A stretch of DNA of 64,000 bases from Tretioscincus oriximinensis (Eukaryota > Chordata > Lepidosauria > Squamata > Gymnophthalmidae). The stretch covers positions 198,919 to 262,918 of the forward strand of contig JAJVDF010000256.1 in NCBI GenBank assembly GCA_022410635.1, in the 5' to 3' direction. The position numbers and the translations under genes are program-made. Below are positions 45,355 through 57,697 of the stretch, in pieces (positions within the stretch are counted from its first letter, which is position 1; each line of letters opens with the position of its first letter). The notes beneath the pieces were generated by a model that ran no database searches, was not told the origin of the DNA, and saw only the letters and a list, made by a program, of their open reading frames with translations.

Positions 45355-45625
45355 TATGGTATGTGAACAGCAGACCCCTTAAACAGGATTAGACAAGTTC
45401 TAGAAGCCAAGGGTATAAATAGTTATTAGGTTGCTCCCTCCAGATTGGAGCAACAGCCAGTAATTCCAAAGTGACATTTGCTTGAGAAAGGGTGAAAAAA
45501 ATTCCGCCTTCTGCTTCAGATTGCCCAGGTGCATTTACTGATCCACAGTGTAAGACAGAATGCTGGACTAGACAGGCTCTGGCCCAATTCCTAAGGGCTT
45601 ATCATAGTTCTTATGTTCTAAAAGG
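45355..45625 (+). mobile_element. CR1 3' UTR
   Basis: ATTAGACAAGTTCTAGAAGC, CAAGGGTATAAATAGTTATT, GATTGGAGCAACAGCCAG, CAGATTGCCCAGGTGCATTT, AAGACAGAATGCTGGACTAG and TAGTTCTTATGTTCTAA run parallel to 56085-56345. Confidence 0.85.
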
Positions 45626-45761
45626 AGGAGGGGGGAACTAGTATGGAAAGAATCACAATGTCTGCATGCTTTGCTATTTGTTGGGAGATGTCGGAGGAAG
45701 GCTGTTTTTCTTCCCCAGTGATATACAAGTGTAGCCAAGAAGTAAGTTCATTTGGATGACA

Positions 45762-45795
45762 TGCAGTGAGATGAGGTACTCTTCATCTCACTGCA
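45762..45795. repeat. Perfect 13 bp hairpin, 8 nt loop
   Basis: TGCAGTGAGATGA (45762-45774) and TCATCTCACTGCA (45783-45795) are exact reverse complements around GGTACTCT. No U-run or gene context is seen. Confidence 0.85.
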
Positions 45796-48689
45796 ATTCC
45801 AGCAATCTAGAAGTGTTTAGGGAGAGGAATAGAGTGGATGTCACATTTATCCTGCTCATTGAAAGTGTCTTGAGAGGACAGAGTCATGGGGATACAGCCA
45901 TTTTATGGTACATTCAAGGCATTACAGATTCTACTTTTGCTTAAATTACCTTCCATTTTCTTTTAGATATTGCCTTGTAGGGAATAACAACTAGGCAGAC
46001 CCAAGGGCTGACTTTGATTTTATAGCTCAGTTTGCACTTTCAGTTTGGAGAAATGCATTAAAGTCATTAATCTGCCATGGGAGATTCTTTTTTAATTCTA
46101 ATTTTAGATCATATGCCTCATAAGCCATATGGTGTCAGAGTGTATACCTCCTATTCTTATTTTATTTCTGCTGTATGAATATCCTGAAGAGGAATAAACA
46201 CTGATTCACAATTTTCTGCCTTCCCCTTTGGATTCAGGTTGCAAATGTGGTTGTGTTTTAGGCAAATGATTTAAAGTGCTCACACAATTTTTTTCAAACC
46301 ATTCCTTCGAATTAACTTACGTACATTTTTCCTTCCTCAGGTTCCATGTCAGAAGATTAAAAAGTTAGTTCTTTCCTCTTCTTGTTTTATAAACCCTGGT
46401 TTCTAAACATATAATTAGCATCATAACTATAATTTGGTTCTATGACGCAATCCAGCATCCCCAAATTTGGTAGGTGGCATTTGGGTTTAACAGTCTGCTT
46501 CCTGTCGACTTGTATTTGGACATGGAATCCTTGGCTCCTGTGTCATGGGTTCATTTACTTTTCCCAAAGTTGGTGAGATGCTCAGTGGAAAAAGAGAATA
46601 GACCATCCAGATTTATGGAGTGCAAATGAGTTTATTTACATTAGGCAGTGCAGGTGTTGCTTGGTGCTCCATATATACAATATTTACAACTAAAAGTCCA
46701 TTAGACCTACTCCCACACCTCTTGGCATAGTCTGCTTGGATTCTTCGCCCAGCTTCCACCTTCATTGTTGATGGGCCTAGTTGATCAATTGACATACCCT
46801 GTCAGTCCTTTTCTGTCTTCCATCCCATCCACGGCAGCTCCTTGTCTTCCACTCCTCTGCAGACTTTCTTGAGGCCCTCTCTTGCCTCCAAACCATCCCC
46901 CCTTCCTCTCTTTCTCTCTTTTTATTTTCCTTTGCACCAGCTGTTACCTATCATGACTCAGCAAATTCTTACACATATTTAAAGAAATATCAAACCATCA
47001 CATCCTGATACTCTGGTTTTTAATTTTTTTTTTCACTTTACAATTATGCTTGGAGACAGCTTGAATCAGAATGGATGGTCTTCCATACGCGCTACTTGCA
47101 TAGGCTTGGAAATCTCTTACAACATGCCAACAACACATTAAATGTGTTTTAACAGATATTCAAAAATTGTGCAAACAGGGCCATAAACATATAGCTCCAA
47201 GACTCTCCAAGCCAGGTTCTTATTATTAGTTCTAATTTTATTTATCTTTCTCTCTTTTCCTCTCTGTTTCTATGATATGAGAGCTTTTAACCAAGTAAAG
47301 GAATATGGAAACTGATTGAAATGTTTTCAGGGATAACACCAGTCATTATCCCTATATCATCACTGAGAATTACAAATATTCTATCTTACAGATGCTCTGT
47401 GCACTTTAATGTTGTCTTATTAAAAAGTAATAATAAAATATACACTCTTTCACGATTAACAGTTTTTATTAATTGAGGTTTGTTTGGGAAGGGTCCATAG
47501 GTTTTTTTTTTTTTTACAAAATTTGCCAAGCCAGGTTACCACATTCTAAACTGTAACCATAGTCAGCCTTTATACTCACTCAACATATTGTCAAAAGAGA
47601 GCTAAGAGAAACTGAAAGGATCACAGCTTTGGTCTTAAAATGAAAAATGAAAAAATCTATATAACATGAAATGAAATTTTCTCTTTAAGAAGTACAGAAA
47701 TAATCAAAGGAACAGGGTCTAAGACAAACCAAGTCAATCTACTTCTACTATAGTAAACTACATTGGTAATTATAAATCAGGCATTAAAAAGGCTAGTCGA
47801 AATATTCAATTACTTCTAGCTATATTTTCTATGGATATCGCCAAAGCATTTAATTTTATGAAGCATTTTTTGTTTTTTAACTGAAAACACTTCACTGCCT
47901 TAACCTAATAATTAATGAATAATGAGTGTGTGTGTGTGTATTTGAATTTTTTTTACTATCCTTTTTGAGGCCTGATTTCTATTTTGTATGCCTGATTTCT
48001 ATTTCTATGATGAATAGAATATATATATTCCCTTGTCCTATTCACTATAATCACAGGAACTAAACAGAGAACTGTCCTCTTCAATATTGCTATTAAAATG
48101 ATGGCAGTCAGAGTGAGAATTTAAAAAGTTGTAAGGCTTATACAAATGTTGTAATTGATTGAGCAGCTGATAATTCTTGCACTATATATTCAACTAAATT
48201 TAAATTATCCTTTTTATAAAAATATTTTTACTAAATTTTATATACACAAACAAACATAAAAGAAAATATATATTTTCCCTTCCTCTCCTCCCACTAATGC
48301 AGAACAGATAAATCCAAATATAAAAATTCCCAAAACTCTACTTTGCTACAGGAGCATCAAAATTAATGCAATCAAAAGTTCATTTGCTGAAATGAAAAGT
48401 ACATAGGCGATGAGCTTTTGCCATTCAAAAGTCCAAGTGATTTTTGGCGTCACCCCCATCACAGTGAGTCAGGTTTCTCTGAACATATCAAACTTTATAT
48501 CTACACTTTGTTGTTGTCCTTTTGGTGTTCTCCTTCCAGCCTTTTGTGATCACAGGATGACTGCCCCCTACAGCATATTTAACAATCCATTTATTGATTT
48601 CAATATCAATATTGAAATTGAGATGTTCCTCATAGTTAGCTATGGGAGTTTCTTTGGAGAGGAGAATATCATAATCTATGATGTTCAGT
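45796..48689. other. Mostly unique AT-rich sequence
   Basis: 46540-46970 is CT-rich, has antisense AATAAA-like motifs (GTTTATTTACATT at 46630) and could be a decayed solo LTR, but ends are undefined. A short (GT)n lies at about 47926-47939. No coding signature. Confidence 0.4.
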
Positions 48690-49000
48690 CATAGATAGCT
48701 CAGATGCTTAGGAATTCGTCTCTCGCCTGGGAGATGGAGTTTCGAAGCCCTGTGTGGGATGTGGGGAGGGGTGAGCACCTTCCACTAGCCTGTAGCTCTA
48801 GCCAACCCAGCTATTCAAAAGCATGAATTGCAAGAAATTGCAACTGACTGCAAGTAGATACATGGGAACCACCAGAGCATGGTGGGGAAGATGGAATAGA
48901 AGCCATCGGGCAAAATATATCCTTGTAAGCTGCTTTGAGTCCCTTTGAAAGGTGAGAAAAACAGGGTATAAGAACCAAGTTCTTCTTCTTCTTCTTCTTA
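48690..49000 (+). mobile_element. tRNA-derived SINE, second family
   Basis: The head ATAGCTCAGATGCTTAGGAA resembles a tRNA 5' half with A box, and GGAGTTTCGAAGCCC a degenerate B box. The body then has AACTGACTGCAAGTAGATAC, CTTGTAAGCTGCTTTGAGTC, CTTTGAAAGGTGAGAAAAAC, GGTATAAGAACC, and ends in (TTC)n at 48978-48999. It is unlike the 33660/54183 family in head and body. Confidence 0.65.
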
Positions 49001-49408
49001 ACCTCCTCCATAACCCCTTGCCAAAATGAATGGATTCAAGGAGAATCATTCCACATATGAAGATAATATCCTCTTGACTGACAACCATGCCAACATAGAG
49101 GGGAGATGTTAAACATAATGGCAAGATGTATTGGCATTCTATACCATTGGGTAATTATTTTTAATTCTGTTTCTTTAATTCTATTATCTTTTATTACCTA
49201 AATTTGTTTATTCCATTTTGCGCAAATATTCTAAAAATCTGGGATCTCCCAAAGCCAATAATCCAGTATCCAATATTAGTTTTTTAATTTTTATGTAGTT
49301 ATATTGAGATATATTTTCCTCACAGCCTTTTTGCCATTTAGTTTGTTTAATATGTTTTTCTCAATCTCAGATTCACCAGTCATCGAAACCTATTTCTATT
49401 ATAGTCAA

Positions 49409-49640
49409 TTTCAGAGAAATAGCCATGTTAGTCTGTAGAAAGTCCAGCAAAGGAGCTAGTAGCACTTTTAGACTAACTAGAGAAAAGTGGGTGGCATAAG
49501 CTTTTGTAGACAAGTTTACTTTTTCAGATAGTTGAAGATGCTACTGAAGAAGTAGACTTTTCTACGAAAACCTATGCCACCCACTTTTCTATAGTTAGTC
49601 TCAAAGTGCTACTAGCTCCTTTGCTGGTATTTCTATTATA
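49409..49640. mobile_element. Palindromic (head-to-head) copy of the CAGAGAAATAGCC retroposon
   Basis: The left arm (49409-about 49525) runs TTCAGAGAAATAGCCATGTT, CCAGCAAAGGAGCTAGTAGC, AGAAAAGTGGGTGGCATAAG, TTTGTAGACAAG. The right arm (about 49548-49640) is its inverse: TCTACGAAAACCTATGCCAC, CCACTTTTCT, CTACTAGCTCCTTTGCTGG. The right arm stops before the terminal GGCTATTTCTCTGA. Single-arm copies lie at 23893 and 52961. Confidence 0.8.
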
Positions 49641-50814
49641 CTTTGTCAGTGGTTGTATTTGGTCAAAATTTAAAAATATTCCCCATTTCTCAGCCAGGAG
49701 CTAAATTTAAATTATCAATCACCAACATTAGCCAATGTTATTTCTTCCAAGCACAATTTTTATCTAATATTTTGTTTATTTGACCTGATATTTTTGTCCA
49801 AAACTCTTACACACACAGGCATTTCTACCCCTTTCATTGTGACAGTGCCAACATGAGGCACCCATCCCATGTATCATATGGGCTAGTAGGGCTGGCAAAG
49901 GATACCATCTAAAAAGAATATTTTAATTGTCTTAATCTATAGTTCTTCGTCCTTTTAATTCGGTAAAAAAATCCTTCCATTTCATTTCCCTCTATAGTTA
50001 TAGTAAGTCCACTTTCCATATATCTATTAGAGAGTTAGGCTCCTTTCTGCATTTACTAAAGAAAACAAAGTAATGTAAAAACTCTGCCAATAACAGTCTT
50101 GCATTAAAGTGCTATCAGTGAAAGAGGATTGAAAAAGGGCAAGACTGACATGTCTTCAGATCATTGCAGAGCTTGCAAATTAAGTTTAATAAGAGGAAAA
50201 CAGAAATAGTGGCTTGGGAAGCAACAACAACAATAAATTAAGGATCAAAAATTTTACTTTTTGAAAGCTGATAAAAGGAAAAGATATAAACAAACAAGAT
50301 TTTGATTTAGAAAAAATAGCAACCAGTCTGGCTTGTGCAACATTTGAAGTATATGAATGCTGTATGGCTTCAGTTTTATCATGCTTAGAGCTAGAAGTTA
50401 CTTTTACAGTATTAAACTGTATTATTGATTCTACATTGGGCCTTATTCCATATTATTTTCTGAAATAAAAGTCTGCCATCTACCTGCCATAGTCTGCACC
50501 AGCATGTAGTTGGCAGAACCCTATTCTGAGACATAATCCAAAAATTCAGGAGGAATTCAGGAGGAATTTTTGCAAGCATTTCATTAGTATGAAAGAAGGG
50601 CTGCTTCCTCACAGCACTTCTGGAATTTACTGATAATCCAGTCTATTGGTTTTTCAGATTTAATATGCCTTGTTCTTATCTTTAAAAATTATTCTGAGTT
50701 TTGTTATACTATCAGCTTCAAACAAGCGAGCTTTTCAATACACAGGATATACTCTCCTGCCAACCATTGTTCTCAAGAGGATGTCTAGTGGTCCCTCCTC
50801 CTCCCAAATGCTAT

Positions 50815-50846
50815 TGGATAGTTTGATGTTAACATCAAACTATCCA
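50815..50846. repeat. Perfect 32 bp palindrome, no spacer
   Basis: TGGATAGTTTGATGTT is followed immediately by its exact reverse complement, centred between 50830 and 50831 on GTTAAC. Confidence 0.95.
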
Positions 50847-51057
50847 TACATTAGAGACTGTCAGCAATACTGATTTGATAGGGATTTTTTCTAGAAAACT
50901 AATAATGCAGATAATTGACCTTAAAACCTATAATCTGCCAGTTTATATAACAATCTGGTGAGGCAAATGCAACAGAAAATTGACTTTCAAGGAGATTATG
51001 GACCCTATCTGCATGCAGCCTAGAACTCTGCATATCTTCCTAGTTTAAGTTAAACAA

Positions 51058-51119
51058 AAAATTGATAATAAAAAATAGTATAATACAGTAGTATTATACT
51101 ATTTTTTATTATCAATTTT
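51058..51119. repeat. Perfect 29 bp-arm hairpin, 4 nt loop
   Basis: The left arm (51058-51086) contains ATTGATAATAAAAAATAGTA and TAATAC. The right arm (51091-51119) is its exact reverse complement. The loop is AGTA. A partial third copy of TTTATTATCAATTTA follows at about 51117-51131. Confidence 0.95.
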
Positions 51120-52942
51120 ATTATCAATTTAATGACACTGCAAATTTCTCATTTTGTTCAGAGCTTATCCTGTGCAAATTGGACTTTATAAACATCTGAA
51201 AAGCATCCTCATCTGATAAGGTTTCCACCCCCACCCCACCCCAAAAAAGAGAAAGACAAGAAAGCCACAGCTTTAATGAGTGTGTAAAAGAAGAAATTCT
51301 AGCAGATGCAGCTTATAATGCCTGCAACATGAGAAACATGTTACTGAAATTTCCTCTTTTGTCCATGAAAACTGCAGCTGTCCTGTCCTGAATTTTATAT
51401 TTTGGTTTGGTTTTTATATGGCAATTCTGTCTTCTGAGTCCAACAAAGCAGCATCTTCATCATACCAGTCTTTCTGATAGAAATACTTTTAGGACAGGTA
51501 GAGAAAATGGAAGAAAGTCATATCATTCAGGAAATCTCAATATCTAGGGCTGTTCAGAAATGAAATCTTCCCTTACATTTTATTTTTTTCAGCAATTAAG
51601 AAAAATTTCCAACTTGCCAGCATATCAGATATGCTACACAATTGATAATATATAGCAGCATCATTTTGTTCTTGCCATTTAGCCTCCCTACTTTTGGCAA
51701 CAGCAGCAGAAATTGCTACCAGGATAATTTTAAAAAAAGATTCACCAATGCACACACTCTTCAAATGTGTATGTGCACACGTGCTTATGTTCACAAGCAA
51801 ACAGAATTTAAGCTTGGGAATAGTCTTTCCCTTTTGAAAAGTACAAAATATTTTTTCTTTCAAGGAGTGAGGAAGCAATTTGGTACAAATTTCTCTTTGC
51901 TTGGGTGCACAATTAATCATGCAATGTGTCTGAGTAGGGGTTTAGTAGCTGGTAGTTGATTTGCTTGGATAACTCTTTGGGTTTGACTTCTCTAAACACT
52001 TTCATTTGGTGTGCTTCCAGCAGTCTGTAACTTTTCCTGATTGCTGTTATGTTAAGGATGTAAGAAATATATATATATACAAATTTGCTATTAGCTGTGA
52101 TTGGTGACTAAGAGAATTTCTCATTATTTTCTGTGCAATTCAACCGAAAGACCCAATTAGCTTCCCTCAGCTTTAATGATTCCTATAGAAAGTTACTAGT
52201 ACTATATGTGCACAGGAATATGTTTCAGTTCTGACAGCAAGTTCTGAAAGCACCTTGTGAACCCTGTCCTTTTGAGAATGGCCATGTTGTAAAGATTTTA
52301 GCCGTTTCTCTCTGTTAGCTTAATCTGTTAATTTAATTCAACTTCATCATGAAAAGAGATGCACCGCTGTTGTGAAAGAGTACTGAAAGAGCACAAATAT
52401 GACATTTAAAATAGTTAGAGCTTGCAAATGAATAAGAATAAAAAAGAAATAGTTGGTTAGAATGAGATAGTTGTCTAAAACAAGTTAAGGACAGAAATTA
52501 TATGTTTCAGAAGATGGTGTGTTGCTGGAGGAGGAGCTGCTATTAACAAGCTAAATTTTAATTACAGATAATATCAAGGAACTTTGTCTCTGGTACATCA
52601 TTTGAAGTACGTAAATGGAGTATTGTTTCTATTTTATTAATTCCTAGAGGAAAGAGCTACATTTATAGTACTAGTCTGAATCAAATGCCTTTGCTGTTAC
52701 TACTGTCTTATTAGGGATTAAGCTCTGAAACAGTATCTTCCCCATGCTGGTGAAGATTACAGCTTGATTTAGTCTGTTCTAGCATATTAATAGCAATGTC
52801 CTAATTGTAATATAGTCCACAACAAGGTCCAGTGGAGAAAGGGTCTTGGCAGTTCAATATTAAATAGGTTTAGATAGAAGCCTTTATGTAGGATTTTATA
52901 CAGTGGACTTTATGTAGGCTATACGAACATCTAATACTTAAC

Positions 52943-53101
52943 AAATAAAATCTTGCAAAGGAGCATCTGAAGAAGTAGACCTGTCTACGAAAGCTTATGC
53001 CAACCACTTTTCTCAAGTTAGTCTCAAAGTGCTGCTAGCTCCTTTGCTGGACTTTCTGCTAGACTAACACGGCTATTTCTCTGAAATAAAATCTTGTAAA
53101 G
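52943..53101 (-). mobile_element. CAGAGAAATAGCC short retroposon with 18 bp target duplication
   Basis: The 123 bp body (52961-53083) is flanked by AAATAAAATCTTG(C/T)AAAG at 52943-52960 and 53084-53101, identical at 17 of 18 positions. In element orientation (minus) it starts CAGAGAAATAGCCGTGTTAG, continues CCAGCAAAGGAGCTAGCAGC and GGCATAAGCTTTCGTAGACA, and ends CTTCTTCAGATGCTC. An 18 bp duplication points to LINE-type target-primed insertion, so it behaves as a SINE. I see no clear pol III boxes and no poly(A). Confidence 0.8.
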
Positions 53102-54182
53102 CTGAAGGTAGAAAAATCACAAGCAGCTGATGTTTAATACAGTATATCTCTAATGAAGTCTAAAAATATACAGTAGATACTCTAATGTATAATGCTGTTT
53201 ACAAAGTATATCTAAAAATAGGCTGCATTTCCACTTCCAAACCTTCTGCATTTTTTTCTATTATGCTTTCAAGTGGAGATGTGTTGTGAAGAGAACCAGC
53301 TTTTACTGATACTACTGGTTTGGAGGAAATAGCTCTTTATCCCTGTTCATTTTATCACTTGTCCTAAATGATAGGGGATTGGCTTTTATGGCCAAGGCGC
53401 TCTGTGCACTGATGGTGCTTTATAAATAAATGAAACAAAAATGAGGCAGGTGTTTGGGCAGTAGGAAGAGGAAAAACTAGTGAATACAGATTAAAACTAG
53501 AAGAGTTGCAAAAGAAAGTTTTTTTAAAAAAAATAATAGCAAATAAAGGAAAATCCAAGCAGCAGAATTAAACTGCAAGCAAGATAGTAAAAACAGAACT
53601 TCAAGCTGTTCTCAATTAGGTGGACAATCAAAGAGTAGCATGAAAGTATCTAAATAGTTCTAAGTGGATTACGTGCTTGACTTGTTTTATAAATTCCAAG
53701 TGCTATTTGCTAAAGTAACAACTGACTGTGGGCTATTGAGAAATTGGAGACATGCTAAACTAAGGGATCTTGAGGTTGTTGATGTCCAGATCTGATGATT
53801 AAATCTTCTAACTTGTCTCTAAATAAATCCACCTGTCACAGTTCTTGAATTCAAGTTGGGATTGTTTTGACTCAGAAAAAACAATTAAGTCACCAAGGGC
53901 ACTTCTTGTTTCACCACTATCATTTGACATCAGCTGACTGTGATAACCAGGAGAATTTCTGTTCAATTCCAAACAGATATTGTTTTTGGAGAAACACTGT
54001 ATATCTTTTCAGTTGTACATTTGATGCATAACTTCTAGTAGAGCTGCATTTTGTTTTATTGATTTTATTGTTTTTATATATTATATTTTTACCAAGCATT
54101 GTGATATTTGAGACCCTCAAATAGAAAGTGGGAAAATAGGTGCATACAGAATGCATTCCGTTACGCTGGTATTAACTGGTAT
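53102..54182. other. Unique non-coding sequence
   Basis: No features recognised apart from an A-run near 53520. Confidence 0.45.
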
Positions 54183-54444
54183 AGAGCCAGTTTGGCGTAG
54201 TGGTTAGAGTGTTGGGCTCACATCTGGTAGTCTCCCGGTTTGATTCCCCACTCCTGCATGAAAACCAGCTGGGTGACCTTGGGCCAGTCACAGTTATTTA
54301 GAACTCTCTCAGCCCCACCTATGCCACAGGGTGTCTGTTGTGGAGAAAGCAACAAAAGCTATGTGTGCCACCCTATGGTTGGCTGCCCTGAGTATAATAC
54401 GGGTATAGGGTGGGATATAAGTATAAATAAATAAATAAATAAAT
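54183..54444 (+). mobile_element. Full-length tRNA-derived SINE with L2-like tail
   Basis: The best copy of the family. AGAGCCAGTTTGGCGTAGTG starts the tRNA-like head, with A box TGGTTAGAGTGTTGG, B box GGTTTGATTCC (54237-54247) and tRNA-unrelated body GGGTGACCTTGGGCCAGTCA, GAACTCTCTCAGCCCCACCT, GGGTGTCTGTTGTGGAGAAA. The tail is GGGTATAGGGTGGGATATAA, GTATAAATAAATAAATAAAT. The tail block is the same as the 3' terminus of the L2-like LINEs here, implying mobilisation by L2 machinery. Confidence 0.9.
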
Positions 54445-54904
54445 CCTAGAATAGATTCCAGTGCAGAAAAAAAAACTTAAGAACATGTTCTAGAAATATG
54501 AAATGAAGTTTATGAAATGAAGATTGCTACCTTGCAAGTATATTGATCCAGTATTCAGTTTTCTAGAGTCTTTAAACCCATTTGTAAATCCAGTAGACTT
54601 TCCTGAGGGAAGACAGTTAAGCAACTGCTTTTAATTCATAAATCTATTGCTGCAACATGACTTTAAGCTATTTTAGAAACATTATTCCTAACACTGCTTT
54701 CTTGTTCTGTTGGTTTTTAGTAATTAATCTCAGCTGTGCAGCTATGCCTATATTTTGAACATTTTTTAAAAAAATCTAGATTTTTTTTCACTGAATAATA
54801 ACATACAATTAATAAAGAATATATAAAATAGTACATAAACAGTGATCTAAGAAGCTAAGTATTTAAAATATTAGGTGATACCTAATGCTAAAATTATATT
54901 TGTT

Positions 54905-54975
54905 TACTAATTATTTACGTTGTTACACCTCCCTATACCTAATGGCCCTCAAGGTGGTTTACAATTTGCACCAGG
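54905..54975 (-). mobile_element. Short L2-like 3' tail
   Basis: ACTAATTATTTACGTTGTTA, CCTCCCTATACCTAATGGCC, CTCAAGGTGGTTTACAA has the order of the L2 tail. Very short. Confidence 0.5.
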
Positions 54976-55689
54976 TTTTATTTCTTTGACTTGACTATTT
55001 CTAACAAACACTAGGTGAAGAAATCAGTACCAAATTATAAATAAATATTTTTAAAAGGGGCAGATATGTAATATTTACAAATAATGTAGGCTTTTTACAA
55101 AAGTTCAGCATATCACAGAACTGATAAGGATGTTTGTTTTTTAAAAGGCAGTTTCCTTTGTGGGAAAAACAAAATGAATTTTGAGTTTAGACTCCATCAC
55201 CATGGGTATGCGATACAGCCTGAGAGTTGCCACTCTCAGTTCTTGAGGGATAATGCAGATCACTGCTTGACATAAATCAAGTGAAAATGGTACTGGTTTC
55301 TTGGTGTCACTTAGATTGATTCAGCTGGCTTCATTCACAACTGGGAATGTTTGGAAGATAGTTTTAAAATTGATCTCTAGCTGAGGAATATCCTAAGGAT
55401 CACTCTATCTACAGACCTGAGTTTAATCAGTAGCAACTGACTGTGAAGAAGCTGCCTACCTTTGTTTAGCACAAGAGTGTCTGAAGAAGAGACTGCACTG
55501 GCAAGTCCCCTTCTCCCCTCCTTTCTATTTGTATGCAGGAGAAACTGAGCCCTCCAAATAGACAAAGATTCATTTAATGAGAATGACCAGTGAGTCATGT
55601 TTGCAATGGCTTTGGGCTCAGTTGTTGGCTAGATCATCCATTAATCTCAACCCTGGTGAGAGCAGAAGGTGTCTAGGTTTTTCTGTGTT

Positions 55690-56345
55690 CTTAATATTGC
55701 CACTGTGTTCAATTCTGGTCACCACATCTCAAGAGGGATATTTTGGAACTGGAGAAGGTGCAGAAAAGGGCAACAAAAATGATCAGGGGTCTGGGGCACC
55801 TGCCTTATGAAGTCAGGCTGCAACGTCTGGGCCTCTTCAGCCTCGAAAGGCGACGTTTGAAAGGTGATCTGATTGAAGTGTACAAAATCGTGCATGGGAT
55901 GGACAGGGTGAATAGAGAAAAAATGTTTTCTCTATCACACAACACAAGGACCAGAGGCACTCCTTGAAACTGATGGGAAGGAAAGTGAGAACAGACAAAG
56001 GAAAGTATTTTTTCACCCGGAGGGTCATGGGCCTGTGGAATTTACCTGAAGAGGTAGTGGTAGCTAACAGCTTAGATAGCTTCAAGACAGGACTAGACAG
56101 GTTTATGGATACCAAGGGTATAAATGGATACTAGGATGGATGTCTGGATGTTGCCTCCAGGATGGAGCAACAGGCAGGACTCCTGAGATACCATTTGCAG
56201 GGAGTCATGAAAAGGTGCATATTTTGCTTCCTCTGTTCAGACTGCCCAAGTGCATCTGGTGGGCCTCTGTGTGACACAGAATGCTGGAACTTTATGGGCT
56301 GTGGCCTGATCTAGTATGGCTCTTCTTATGTTCTTATGTTCTTAT
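55690..56345 (+). mobile_element. CR1 LINE 3' end with octamer tail
   Basis: The plus strand carries CVQFWSPHL-like sequence, then a 74-codon open stretch (55743-55964) with LEKVQKRATKMIRGLGHLPY, EVRLQRLGLFSLERRRLKGD and LIEVYKIVHGMD. This is the CR1 ORF2 C-terminus. It is followed by the decayed FSLRVVNLWNSLPEEVV-like part (about 55980-56070) and a 3' UTR with TGCCTCCAGGATGGAGCAAC, CCCAAGTGCATCTGGTGGGC and GGGCTGTGGCCTGATCTAG. It ends in three copies of TTCTTATG at about 56319-56345. The best preserved CR1 terminus in the window. Confidence 0.95.
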
Positions 56346-57695
56346 GTTCACTTGTTCAACTGTTGAAATTATATAATTTTTCATATTACCAGTTTGGATT
56401 CCATGTATAGTATTCATGAATTTGTTTTCCAAAGCAATAGAAGAATCATAGAGAGGTTTTTTTAAAAGACATTGTTAAACTGAAAACTAACTAGATTGCA
56501 CATAAAATGTACAACCTAGAAGTAAGTCGGGCTCTATTCCTTCTTGTACTCAGCCACACAGATGTGCTGTTTTAGGGAGGATAAAATTATCTTACACTGT
56601 AATGTGATCAGGTATTCTACCAGGAGATCATTTTTCAGTTTCATATATAGCGTTCTGAGATAATCAAAGTGAAATTCATTGCTTAAAATGAATTATGCCA
56701 AGCCCCGACATCATTTTCAGCCACAGATTGAAAGCACTGATCCACAGACAAGTTCCCACCCACCAGCATCCAAGCAGAAAAACAGCATGCAGAATACACT
56801 GAACAACTCTAGTGTCTGAACAGTTAAATACATTCTAAAGATGAGGAATCCTGGCAAATACACATTTGCAAGCAATATAGCAGCTGGACAATAGCTCTGG
56901 TTTTAAATAACCTTTTAAAAGAAAGAGCACAATTCGCCTTTTTAGTACTTGTAATACAATGGCTCTCTCTGTATGCCAACTGCACATTTACTGTGTTTTC
57001 TTCAACTGCTTATGACCTGGGGGGAAATGTGTCCCAATGTCTACTACATTTTCTGTGCTCGTTTTAGATATCACTAAATTGCTATTTATGAAGAACTGAT
57101 GATCTCCTGAGAAGGACAACTATGGTGTGGCTTTAGATTTTTAATCATTTATAATTATAATTTCATCCTCCTAAGTAAGCTGCTGGTTTACATAGCATCC
57201 ACATCTAATATGATCTTTTCTACCTCCTCATCATGAAGTTATTATAAAAGGTAAATACTATGGCTGCCAGTATACAACTCTGCCATATGCCCTGCTTAAG
57301 GAGGAGTGATCTAGACCTGTATTCTTTTTAAAGCTTTATTAATGAATAAAAGTATTTTGTGATCTTTGGAGCTACTGTGTTTATGATTCCTCCATATCAT
57401 ACTATCAAAATTCCTTTTTATCTGTTTCTAAACTGGCATAAGTTTACTGATATACTGATGATTAGTTCCACATTTACCTTCCTGATAACATTCCCTCTTG
57501 GAAATATTCCCTGCCATTTACATTATTGGTATTTCTAACCCAGGTACTGTAGAGGTAGAATTTACCAGCCAATGCTACTTTTGATAAATTCAATAAAAAT
57601 ATAACCTCCTTTCTCAAATTTCAATGCTGAACAAAATTCTGCTTCCAAATTTCAGTGTTAGTAACATTGAAAGTAATTTTAAGGAGGGAACATTA
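56346..57695. other. Unique non-coding sequence
   Basis: No recognised features. Confidence 0.45.
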
Positions 57696-57697
57696 TA

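Larger units (their letters stand above)
49645..52942. other. Unique AT-rich non-coding sequence with two perfect hairpins
   Basis: Apart from the inverted repeats at 50815 and 51058, nothing is recognised. 51750-51790 is a short GTGCACACGTG-type alternating stretch. Confidence 0.45.

Noticed and set aside
46540..46970. Possible solo LTR (CT-rich, antisense AATAAA motif)
   Set aside because: Ends could not be defined and no second copy is present in the window.
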